Positions 1 to 6,589 of a stretch of 7,338 nt of DNA are shown one piece after another. This stretch comes from Cyanobium sp. NIES-981 (GTDB taxonomy: Bacteria > Cyanobacteriota > Cyanobacteriia > PCC-6307 > Cyanobiaceae), in assembly GCA_945907085.1 (NCBI GenBank), contig CAMDSS010000094.1, forward strand, positions 1-7,338, written 5' to 3'. Position 1 is the stretch's first letter. The number at the start of each line of letters is the position of its first letter. The position numbers and the translations under genes are program-made. The notes under the pieces are model-generated. The model was not told the origin of the DNA. It did no database searches and saw nothing but the letters and a program-made list of their open reading frames with translations.

Positions 1-332
1 AGGCCCTAAACCGCCAAAGCGGCCTGCTGGGGCTATCCGAGCTCAGCGGTGACATGCGGGAGCTGCGCCTCCAGGCTGGCGAAGGCCACCGCGGCGCCCA
101 GCTGGCAATCGCGGTGTTCCGCCACCGGCTGCTGCAAGGGATTGGGGCCATGGCAGCCAGCCTTGGAGGCGTGCAGGCCATCGCCCTCAGCGGCGGCATC
201 GGCGAACACGACACGGCTCTGGCCGGGGAGCTGGAGCAGGCCCTGGCCTGGTTGCCGGGGCTGCGCTGGCTGCGGGTGGCCGCCGATGAGGAGGGCACGA
301 TGGTGCGCCAATGCCTGACAGCCCAAGCTTGA
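1..332 (+). CDS. ackA: Acetate kinase, C-terminal part (5' end outside window)
   Basis: Acetate kinase interconverts acetate + ATP and acetyl phosphate + ADP in the cytoplasm, linking acetyl phosphate to substrate-level ATP formation. The frame is open from base 3, starts ALNRQSGLLGLSELSGDMRE and runs to TGA at 330-332. The LNxxSGLLGxSxxSxDMRE stretch, the GH..A.LA...F.xR segment, the glycine-rich SGGIGEHD loop (known in the family as part of the nucleotide-binding domain) and a final DEE motif near the C-terminus match the last quarter of AckA in order. About 109 of roughly 400 residues are visible. No lesion is seen in this part. A small ORF follows 10 bases downstream and a transporter gene after that, all on the same strand, so co-transcription is possible. 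The family call is confident; the gene being whole upstream cannot be judged. Confidence 0.93.
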   Translation, partial: ALNRQSGLLGLSELSGDMRELRLQAGEGHRGAQLAIAVFRHRLLQGIGAMAASLGGVQAIALSGGIGEHDTALAGELEQALAWLPGLRWLRVAADEEGTMVRQCLTAQA

Positions 333-342
333 ACTTGCCTTA

Positions 343-498
343 ATGAAAACAGCACCAATCTTGATTCAGGCTGCCCTCAAGGCAACGCTGAACGCCATGG
401 GCTGCCGGGTGGTGAATCCCAACCGCAACGTGGCAGCGGCGGAGCAGCAATGTCTCACCGCTTTGGCGGCCCAGCTCAACCTCAGCGAAGCCCCTTAA
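343..498 (+). CDS. Small ORF, 51 aa, unknown function
   Basis: ATG at 343 to TAA at 496-498. The product starts MKTAPILIQAALKAT and ends QLNLSEAP. I do not recognise a family. It carries two cysteines (residues 21 and 37), a CRVVNPNRN stretch, and two segments rich in Ala, Leu and Gln that could form amphipathic helices (about 5-19 and 30-47). There is no signal peptide or membrane segment. It fills the gap between ackA (10-base spacing) and the MFS gene (21-base spacing to ATG 520) almost exactly, which favours a real gene. No Shine-Dalgarno motif precedes it, but that is common in cyanobacteria. It could instead be chance open frame in GC-rich DNA. Confidence 0.45.
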   Translation: MKTAPILIQAALKATLNAMGCRVVNPNRNVAAAEQQCLTALAAQLNLSEAP

Positions 499-501
499 CC
501 C
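494..501 (+). promoter_or_regulatory. Possible half Pho box upstream of the MFS gene
   Basis: CTTAACCC lies 18 bases before the ATG at 520, overlapping the stop of the small ORF. Cyanobacterial Pho boxes, bound by the PhoB-type regulator, are described as tandem CTTAACCT-like octamers with 3-base spacers. Here the second octamer is not recognisable, and the position is very close to the start codon. The identical heptamer occurs upstream of the acid phosphatase gene. Confidence 0.2.
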
Positions 502-519
502 CACTTTGAATTGCCAGCG

Positions 520-1944
520 ATGAGCAAGCGGAGCGTGCAGGCCTACATCGAGGAGGTGCCCAGCTGGGAAGGGGGGGCCCACCTGGCCGGCCCGCCCCTG
601 TCGGGCATGCAATGGCTGGTGTGGTCGCTGGCCACGGCCGGCAAATTCTTTGAGGGTTTGATTGTGTTCATGGGGGGGATTGCCCTGCCCCTTGTGGCCG
701 AGCAATTCGCCATGACCAGCACCGACAAGGGCCTGGTGACGGCGGCCACCCTGGCCGGCATCCTGATCGGGGCCCTAGCTCTGGGGGGGCTGGCCGATCG
801 GTTTGGCCGCAAGCCAGTCTTCATCGGCGAGATGGTGCTGCTGGCTGTGGCGTTGGTGGGTGCAGCCTTCAGCACGGGCACGGTCCCGCTGGTGACAGCC
901 TTGTTTGTGATCGGCCTGGCCCTCGGCGCCGACTACCCCACCGCCCACCTGGTGATCTCCGAGAGCATCCCGGCAGCGGTGCGCGGAAGGCTGGTATTGG
1001 GTGCCTTCAGCTTTCAGGCGGTGGGAGCTGTGCTGGGCACCGCCATCGCCGCGGTGGTCTTGAGCAGCGATCCCAATCTCAATGCCTGGCGCATCTTTTA
1101 CCTGCTGCCGGTGGTGCCGGTGTCGCTGGTGGTGTGGGGTCGGTTGTTTCTGCCAGAGAGCAGCCACTGGCTGGTGAGCCAGGGCAAGATGGACAAAGCT
1201 GAGAAGCAGCTGCGCAAACTGCTCGGGCGCAACGATGTGGAGTTGCTCGCGCTGGAGATCGCTGAAGAGGGGCGCATCCAGCGCAGCAGCGACTGGCGCA
1301 GCCTGTTTCGGGGCAAGTTGCAGAGGGCCACGATCCTGGCCTCGGTGCCCTGGTTTCTCCAGGACATCTCCACCTACGGCATCGGCATCTTCACGCCGGT
1401 GATCATTGCCGCGGCGTTTGGGGCCACCGCCAAGGAGCACACCGTGGCCGCCGTGATCCACAACGATTTGCTCGGGGCCCGCGGCACCGCCCTGGTGGAC
1501 CTGGGCTTCCTGGTGGGCATTGCCTGTGCCATCGCCCTAGCCGATCGCTGGGGCCGCATTCCCCTGCAGATCATTGGCTTCGTGGGCTGCGCCGTTGGGC
1601 TGATGCTTGCAGCCGCAGGCAATCTGGGCGGCCAGAGCAACCTGCCGGTCATCGTGGCCGGCTTTGTGCTCTTCCAGTTCATGACCAACCTGGGGCCCAA
1701 CGCCCAGACCTATCTGTTGGCCGGCGAGGTGTTCCCCACCCCCGTGCGCGGACTGGGTGCGGGCCTGGCTGCCGCCATTGGCAAGGTGGGTGCGGTGCTC
1801 ACGGCCTTCCTGTTTCCGATCCTGCTGGCCGACTGGGGCACCGAACGGCTGCTGCCCCTGCTGGCCATCACGTCTCTGCTGGGAGCCGCCATCACCTGGA
1901 TCTATCGAATCGAAACCACCGGCAAGACCATGGACTCGATCTAA
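520..1944 (+). CDS. MFS transporter, phosphate:H+ symporter (PHS)-like
   Basis: A 474-residue inner-membrane transporter with about twelve hydrophobic segments and a central cytoplasmic loop (about 218-270). Major facilitator signatures are clear: GGLADRFGRKP at 89-99, its second-half copy ALADRWGR at 339-346, and the sugar-porter style PESSHWLVSQGK at 212-223. Several residues match the phosphate site of the Pho84/PiPT family as I know it: GADYP (D138, Y139), Q166, WFLQDISTY (W278, D282, Y286) and GPN (N394). The helix-1 aspartate region of that family is altered (KFFEGLIVF, E45), so another anion or metabolite is possible. The ATG at 520 is preferred; a TTG at 511 would add only three residues, and neither has a Shine-Dalgarno motif. 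Three exported phosphatases nearby fit phosphate uptake. The transporter family is certain; the substrate is inferred. Confidence 0.93.
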   Translation: MSKRSVQAYIEEVPSWEGGAHLAGPPLSGMQWLVWSLATAGKFFEGLIVFMGGIALPLVAEQFAMTSTDKGLVTAATLAGILIGALALGGLADRFGRKPVFIGEMVLLAVALVGAAFSTGTVPLVTALFVIGLALGADYPTAHLVISESIPAAVRGRLVLGAFSFQAVGAVLGTAIAAVVLSSDPNLNAWRIFYLLPVVPVSLVVWGRLFLPESSHWLVSQGKMDKAEKQLRKLLGRNDVELLALEIAEEGRIQRSSDWRSLFRGKLQRATILASVPWFLQDISTYGIGIFTPVIIAAAFGATAKEHTVAAVIHNDLLGARGTALVDLGFLVGIACAIALADRWGRIPLQIIGFVGCAVGLMLAAAGNLGGQSNLPVIVAGFVLFQFMTNLGPNAQTYLLAGEVFPTPVRGLGAGLAAAIGKVGAVLTAFLFPILLADWGTERLLPLLAITSLLGAAITWIYRIETTGKTMDSI

Positions 1945-1967
1945 ATGGAGTCCATCTAGATCGGGTC
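1933..1967. terminator. 35-bp palindrome spanning both convergent stop codons
   Basis: A near-perfect inverted repeat is centred on G1950. Every pair from 1949/1951 outward to 1933/1967 matches except 1944/1956 (A/C) and 1936/1964 (T/G, a wobble in the + transcript). It contains the TAA of the MFS gene (1942-1944) and, on the other strand, the TAG of the CDF gene (1956-1958), placed nearly symmetrically. RNA from either strand would fold into a long hairpin at the 3' end of each message. No T-run follows on either side, so it may be a 3' stabiliser or a factor-assisted bidirectional terminator rather than a classical intrinsic one. Confidence 0.5.
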
Positions 1968-2843
1968 GAGCTCGCTATCGGCCGGCTCCAGCTGCAACGT
2001 GGCATGGTCGACCCCAACCTCCCGCAGGGCCGCCTTGGCCCGATGCAGCAGGGCGAGATCCTTGGCCGGATCAGAGTTGCGGCGGAGGTGGGCCGTGAGG
2101 GCTACCTGGGTGGTACTGGGACACCAGATGTGCACGTGGTGCACATCCACAACCCCGGGCAGGGACTGCAGCAGCTCCCGCACCTGCAGGATCTGGATGT
2201 GGGGCGGCACGGCATCGAGCATCACCCGCAGGGCGTCGCGCATCAACTGCACCGCCGTGAGGGCAATGGCCAGGCCTACGCCGATGCCGGTGAGGGCATC
2301 GAGCCAAAGCCAGCCGGTGAGGCCCACCAGCAGGGCACTCACCAGCACGGCCACGGACACAAGGGCGTCACTGAGCAGATGGGCGACTGCGGCGCGGCGG
2401 TTGAGATCATGGTGGTGGCCATGGCCGAACAGGCGGGCGGAGAAGAGGTTCACAGCAATCCCGGCCGCCGCCGCCCATGCCACGGGTCCACTGACAACGG
2501 GTTCGGGCTGGAACAAGCGCTGGATTCCCTCCACGATCACGACGGCCGAGGCCATCGCGATCAACACGCCGTTGGCCAGGGCCGCCAACTGGGTGGTGCG
2601 GCCAAAGCCGTAGGTGAAGCGCTCCGTGGGCGGACGGGTAGCGAGCCCTTCCGCACCCCATCCCAGGCCCAGGCCAGCCACATCGCCCAGGTTGTGCACG
2701 GCGTCACCGACCAGGGCCAGGGATCCGAAGGCTGTTCCCACCATGAGCTGCCCCACCGAGAGGGCGGAGTTGAGCTAGATGCTCCAGCGGAAGGCCGAGG
2801 CCTGGCCATTGCGGCCGATGTGCTGCTGCTCATGGAGTGCCAT
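1956..2843 (-). pseudogene. Cation diffusion facilitator (Zn/Cd/Co efflux family), interrupted by TAG at codon 23
   Basis: CDF proteins export divalent metal ions from the cytoplasm in exchange for protons. Read from ATG 2841-2843 the frame gives MALHEQQHIGRNGQASAFRW-SI, then TAG at 2775-2777, then LNSALSVGQLMVG, and stays open to TAG at 1956-1958 (294 residues, normal length). With that numbering the family metal site HxxxD occurs in helix 2 (HNLGD, 50-54) and helix 5 (HLLSD, 155-159). A histidine-rich loop GHGHHHD is at 140-146, and the C-terminal cytoplasmic domain has VHHVHIW (234-240) and a TAHL motif. No other lesion is seen. If TAG is real, the only early restart is GTG at 2754-2756, which removes most of helix 1 and has no Shine-Dalgarno motif; the resulting 266-residue protein (1956-2756) keeps all metal ligands. 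Sequencing error is the main alternative. The gene diverges from phoX and converges with the MFS gene. Confidence 0.85.
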
Positions 2844-2852
2844 CGGCGGCGC

Positions 2853-2888
2853 CACTGTGGTTGCGAGGGGTCTGAAGGGTCACTGTGG
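2853..2888. repeat. Direct repeat CACTGTGG in divergent intergenic region
   Basis: CACTGTGG occurs at 2853-2860 and 2881-2888, 28 bp apart (start to start), in the 134-bp gap between the CDF start (2843, leftward) and the phoX start (2978, rightward). The first copy extends to CCACTGTGG, a small palindrome. Two like copies between divergent promoters could be operator sites, but the repeats are short and chance is not excluded. No convincing -35/-10 pair was recognised in this gap. Confidence 0.3.
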
Positions 2889-2965
2889 CGGGCGTGCCTG
2901 GAGAACCCCGGTATTGCAGGCGGCAGAGGCGGCGGCGGGCAGCACGCTTCAATCGAACCAAGTCT

Positions 2966-2970
2966 GGAGG
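2966..2970 (+). promoter_or_regulatory. Ribosome binding site that fixes the phoX start
   Basis: GGAGG lies 7 bases before GTG at 2978-2980. This spacing favours that GTG over the TTG at 2972 (1 base away) and over the upstream ATG at 2885, which would put a long arginine-rich extension before the twin-arginine signal. Confidence 0.7.
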
Positions 2971-3432
2971 GTTGGGCGTGCGTCGACGCTCCCTGTTGCA
3001 GCTGCTGGGCGTGGGGAGCGGCCTTGGCGTCGGCAGCGGGATCGGACTGGGCCGGCTCTCGGCCGGCGCGCTGGCGGCAGGCACCTCTAAACCGACGTCG
3101 GCTGCAGGGGCCGCAGCGCCCGCCCACCTGCCTGCATCCGCCCTGCCCCTGCCGCTGGCCGACGACCACCGCAGCGCCGCCGAGCAGCGCCGGGATCTGG
3201 CGCGGGTTGCCGTGCAGGACCGCCTGGTGGTGCCGGAGAGCTACCGGGCCGAGCTGGTGGGGGTATGGGGGGATCCGCTGGCCGCCGGTCGCTTTGGCTT
3301 CAACAACGACTATCTCGCCCTGCTGGAGCTGGGCGATCGGGCGCTGTTGAGCGTGAACTTCGAGTACATCAGCCCCCTGCCCTGGGCCAGTGGCTTCCAG
3401 GAGGTCACCGGCCAAACCCTGCCGCTGGCCCA

Positions 3433-3479
3433 GCTGCGCACGTCCCTGGCCGATCGCGGCGGCCAGGGACGTGCGCAGC
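3433..3479. repeat. Perfect 19-bp inverted repeat at the phoX frameshift
   Basis: Bases 3433-3451 are the exact reverse complement of 3461-3479, separated by the 9-base loop 3452-3460. The left arm is read in the phoX start frame (LRTSLA) and the right arm holds the frame break. The GGG at 3466-3468 pairs with CCC at 3444-3446. The hairpin is internal to the coding region and is not placed like a terminator. Confidence 0.95.
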
Positions 3480-4068
3480 AGCAGCGACCCTCTGCTCCCG
3501 CTGGTGCTGGCTGTGGCGGAGGCCGCCATGGCCGATCTGGGCATCGGCGTGCTGGAGCTGCAGCGCACTGCTGGCGGCTGGCGGCGGCAGCCGGGCAGTC
3601 GCTTCGAGCGGCGCATCACCGGCCTCACGGGCTGGCAGCGGCCCACGCAGGCCCTGCGCTGCACCGGACCGGCCGCCGCCGTGTTTACCAACCCGAAGCC
3701 ACTGGGCTACCGCGACGGCCTGGGCGAGCGGATCGTTGGCACCTTCGCCAACTGCGCCGGCGGCACCACCCCCTGGGGCACGGTGCTCAGCGCCGAGGAG
3801 AACTTCCAGAGCCAGGTGAGCGAAGGGGTATTTGCTGATGGCTCAGCAGCCCCGCCCGCTGAGCGGCCCTTCCGCTGGGATGGCGCGCGTCTCGATGGCC
3901 TGGGCAATCCCTTCGGCCTGGCCGGCAACAAATACGGCTGGATGGTGGAATTCGATCCACAGCTGCCAGACCAACCGGCACTGAAGCACAGCTGGCTGGG
4001 CCGTTTCCGCCATGAGGCGGTGGCCGTGCAGGCCCGCGCCGACCAGCCCCTAGTGGTGTACTCGGGCT

Positions 4069-4076
4069 GCGATCGC
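4069..4076. repeat. HIP1 octamer GCGATCGC
   Basis: This palindrome is greatly over-represented in many cyanobacterial genomes. It lies inside phoX and supports the cyanobacterial assignment, though one site is expected by chance fairly often in GC-rich DNA. Confidence 0.6.
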
Positions 4077-4299
4077 CACGGCGGCCACCTCTACCGGTTT
4101 GTGAGCGATGGGGTAGTGAGCGATCCGCACAACCGCGCAAACTCCCGCCTGCTGGAGCAGGGCTTACTGGAGGTGGCCCGGTTTGCGCCCGATGGCACGG
4201 GCCACTGGATCGCCCTCACGCCGACCACACCTCTGGCACCGCTACGGCCAAGCCACTTCAGCCGCTTCGGCCTCGAGCAGCCCAGCGTGCTGCCCCACA

Positions 4300-4307
4300 G
4301 CGATCGC
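4300..4307. repeat. HIP1 octamer GCGATCGC, second copy
   Basis: A second GCGATCGC lies 231 bp after the first, also within phoX. No others were seen by eye in the window. Confidence 0.6.
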
Positions 4308-5142
4308 CGGCGCAGCGGCGCCGAGGCCCTGGTCAACGACGCGGCCGTGGCGTCCTACTGCCAGCGCTACGCCACGCTGGGCGATCTGTACACGGGGCAG
4401 GGGGCGATCCTGGTGGATGCCCATCTGGCCGCCAACGCCGTAGGCGCAACGCCAGCTGCCCGTCCGGAAGACACGGTGATCGATCCGCTGAACGGCGACC
4501 TGCTGATCGCCTTCACAGCCGCTGGTCGCAATGCCGAGGGCGGCAGTGACCCCGCCATCTTCCGCGGGCCTGGCGGCGAGGCGGACTGGCCCCACGGCTG
4601 GGTGATGCGCCTCAGCGACGCCAACAGCGATCCAGGATCACGCTTCCGCTGGGAGATGGTGGCCACGGGCGGCACCCCCTGGCAGGGCGGCTTGGGCTTC
4701 AGCAACCCCGACAACCTGGCCTTCGATCCTGCCGGCCACCTCTGGATGGTCACCGACCGCTCCAACTCCAGCAGCCTGGATGTGTTCGGCAACAACAGCT
4801 GCTGGCTGCTGCCCCGCTCCGGAGCTGCCGCCGGGCAGGCCCTGTGCTTTGCCATCGGCCCGATGGACTGCGAACTGTGCGGCCCCTGCTTCGATAGCAG
4901 CGGCCGGACCCTGTTCCTGGCGGTGCAGCACCCAGGGGAGCTGCATGGCACCCGCCAGGGAGACGCCAGTGAATGGCAGGCCCACCAGCTGGTGGATCGG
5001 GACGGCCAGCCATTTGAGCAGCTGCGCCAGGTGCCGCTCGGCTCCAACTGGCCCTCCGGCGCGCCGGGCCGCCCCCCGCGGCCGGGGGTTGTGGCGATCC
5101 GAAGGCTGGACAACCAACCGCTCCTTGCCACCGCGGTTTGAC

Positions 5143-5808
5143 CTACTCGAACGGCTGCAGCATGTGCTCGGCCAGCAGCCGCAAAGGATGGCCGGCCGAT
5201 CCGGGTGCCATGAAACAGGTGCGGCTGCGCAGCTCGGCCTGGGACAGCTGGCTCACCTCGGGCTCGCCAGCAAGACCTGAATAGCTCAGCAGCCACAGGT
5301 CATCAAAGTCGTCGTCGCCAATGCTGGGCATGTGAGCCCAGCCCAGGCCCCGGGCCAAGGTGGGCAGACGCCTGTGTTCCCAAGCCATCACCAGGGTGCT
5401 GCCCGTCAGCTCAGGAGCGGCGAGGAGCTCGCGGCCGATCTGTTCTGAGCGTTCCTCGGCATCGGCGAATACGCGGATATTCCGGCCCGTAAACACCGCC
5501 AGCGGCACCAGGGTTTGGTAGCTCCGGGCATTCTTTCCCGTGCGCCCATCAAAGCCGTAACTCGCCAAGGCCAACGGCCCCACGGGCACCACACAAGCCC
5601 TGAGCAGATGGCCCAAGTAGAGGGCGTCCACCAACCCCCTGGACGAGAGGTTGTAGTTGCTGAGCGGAGCCACAGGACTGTCCTTATGGCCATGGCGCAC
5701 CAACACCACCAACTTGGGCAAGGCCTCAGCGGGAATGGACAGCAACCCCCAGCAGGCGGCGCCGGATGCCAGCCACCCCAGCACGTCGAACCACTGCCGG
5801 CGGCCCAT
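5143..5808 (-). CDS. Exported histidine phosphatase family protein
   Basis: A 221-residue protein of the histidine phosphatase (phosphoglycerate-mutase-like) superfamily, which removes phosphate through a phospho-histidine intermediate. The start MGRRQWFDVLGWLASGAACWGLLS followed by IPAEA-LP looks like an export signal with an AxA-type cleavage site near residue 29; RR at 3-4 would allow the Tat route. The catalytic motif is VRHGHKD (R38, H39). The second arginine is in ARSYQT (R95) and the second histidine in MAWEHRRL (H145). The late GDDDFDDLWLLSY segment (164-176) is typical of the family. ATG 5806-5808 is chosen over an in-frame ATG at 5895 because it starts the signal peptide and overlaps the stop of the upstream acid phosphatase gene (TGATG), implying translational coupling. 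The gene ends one base from the convergent phoX stop. The substrate is unknown. Confidence 0.9.
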   Translation of the reverse strand: MGRRQWFDVLGWLASGAACWGLLSIPAEALPKLVVLVRHGHKDSPVAPLSNYNLSSRGLVDALYLGHLLRACVVPVGPLALASYGFDGRTGKNARSYQTLVPLAVFTGRNIRVFADAEERSEQIGRELLAAPELTGSTLVMAWEHRRLPTLARGLGWAHMPSIGDDDFDDLWLLSYSGLAGEPEVSQLSQAELRSRTCFMAPGSAGHPLRLLAEHMLQPFE

Positions 5809-6545
5809 CAATCGGTCAGCAGGGGAAGCCCTGCCGGCGGCACCGCCAACAGCCGCTGCCGCTCCTCGACCAGCTGCTGCTTGAAGGCCCTCCATTGCGG
5901 AGAAGCGATGACATCCCTGCTGATGGCCTGGGCCAGCCGCTGGCTGGCCTCCACATCGCTCGGGTAGTGCACGCCGCAGTAGGCACGGGCATACCCCCCT
6001 TGCCAGCCCACCGCCACGATCCGATCACGCCGCTCTGGCAGCAGATCGGCCAACAGCAGCCCAGCTGTGGCAAACCAGGTTGCATGGCCGCTTGGGAACG
6101 ACCACCCCTTCTCGAGGGGAAGACAGGGCTTGAACTCGTCGTGGCTCACAAAGGGGCGTGGCCGGGCAATGCTGTCCTTGAGTTGGTCCTTCACACCATC
6201 CACTTGCGCCAGGACGTGCACCAACCCCTTGGAGAGGGTGGGAGCCGACTTGGCCAGATCACCGCCGATGGCCGGCTCAAACGCACTGAGATTGCGGTTG
6301 AGAAAACGCCAGCTGTGGATGATGCCCTCCGCAGTTCGCGTGCGCTGATTCCAACGCAGGATCGCCAGGTCGTCGGCTTCCGCATAGCTACCAGGAGCGG
6401 GCGGCTTGCCGATCACGCCTTGGTAGCGCCTGGCCTGCAGTTGCGGCCCCGCGTCCAGCGTGGGAGCCTGAGCCAGCACGGCCGGGGCCTGGGCCAAGGC
6501 CAAGCTGGTGGTCAAGAATGCAGTGAAGCAAACCAACCCTTTCAT
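5808..6545 (-). CDS. Exported class A acid phosphatase (PAP2 superfamily, PhoN-like)
   Basis: A 245-residue periplasmic non-specific acid phosphatase that would release phosphate from organic monoesters. The three-part PAP2 signature is present: KDSIARPRP (K123, R130), SFPSGHA (PSGH 151-154, the acid/base histidine) and ARAYCGVHYPSDVEAS (R187, H193 nucleophile, D197). The consensus serine before R187 is alanine. The start at ATG 6543-6545 gives MKGLVCFTAFLTTSLALAQA, a clear Sec signal peptide with cleavage likely after LAQA near residue 20 or 27. The frame stays open upstream to 6830, but that stretch is low-complexity and would bury the signal, so it is rejected. It is the first gene of a two-gene unit with the histidine phosphatase, sharing one base. 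A CTTAACC motif lies 45 bases upstream. The family call is firm; the substrate range is unknown. Confidence 0.93.
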   Translation of the reverse strand: MKGLVCFTAFLTTSLALAQAPAVLAQAPTLDAGPQLQARRYQGVIGKPPAPGSYAEADDLAILRWNQRTRTAEGIIHSWRFLNRNLSAFEPAIGGDLAKSAPTLSKGLVHVLAQVDGVKDQLKDSIARPRPFVSHDEFKPCLPLEKGWSFPSGHATWFATAGLLLADLLPERRDRIVAVGWQGGYARAYCGVHYPSDVEASQRLAQAISRDVIASPQWRAFKQQLVEERQRLLAVPPAGLPLLTD

Positions 6546-6589
6546 CCTCGGATTCAATGCGTGACTTGCATGAAATCCTGGCCGATGTC

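Larger units (their letters stand above)
2978..5141 (+). pseudogene. phoX: PhoX-family (DUF839) exported alkaline phosphatase, one frameshift near codon 163
   Basis: PhoX enzymes hydrolyse phosphate monoesters outside the cytoplasm with a calcium/iron cofactor. The GTG at 2978 starts MRRRSLLQLLG, a twin-arginine signal with a glycine-rich hydrophobic stretch to about residue 35. Reading continues through FNNDYLALLELG and VNFEYISPLPWASGF, then the frame breaks near 3466-3468. The next frame continues with DVRSSSDPLLPLVLAVAEA to TGA at 5139-5141. Removing one G from the GGG run gives a continuous protein of about 720 residues, normal for the family. In that numbering the family motifs are NCAGGTTPWGTVLSAEEN (C259, E273, E274), RHEAVAV, CDRHGGHLYRFVS, ARPEDTVIDP (E497), FSNPDNLAFDP, LWMVTD and LAVQHPGE. 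No further lesion is seen, so decay is recent, or the break is a sequencing error. The upstream 163-residue piece alone lacks the catalytic motifs, and the downstream piece lacks the export signal. Confidence 0.88.

Noticed and set aside
2775..2777. TAG as recoded amino acid (pyrrolysine or readthrough)
   Set aside because: TAG is used as the normal stop of this same gene and of the histidine phosphatase, and no recoding element is visible.
2885..2977. Upstream ATG 2885 as the phoX start
   Set aside because: It adds an arginine-rich tract before the twin-arginine signal, whereas GTG 2978 has a well-spaced GGAGG.
2004..3350. Long + strand open frame antisense to the CDF gene
   Set aside because: Composition is that of a GC-rich shadow frame; the - strand frame has the full CDF motif set.
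3433..3479. Programmed ribosomal frameshift driven by the hairpin
   Set aside because: The shift needed is +1 (or -2), no slippery heptamer precedes the stem, and the break falls inside the stem rather than 5-9 bases before it.
2561..3691. Long - strand open frame over the CDF start and phoX 5' part
   Set aside because: Arginine/proline/serine-rich shadow frame; no motif, and it conflicts with two recognised genes.
5116..5138. Six-bp stem AACCGC/GCGGTT before the phoX stop as a terminator
   Set aside because: Weak stem with an 11-base loop and no T-run; inside coding sequence.
4367..5296. 309-residue - strand open frame antisense to phoX
   Set aside because: Low-complexity shadow of phoX codons; no recognisable domain.
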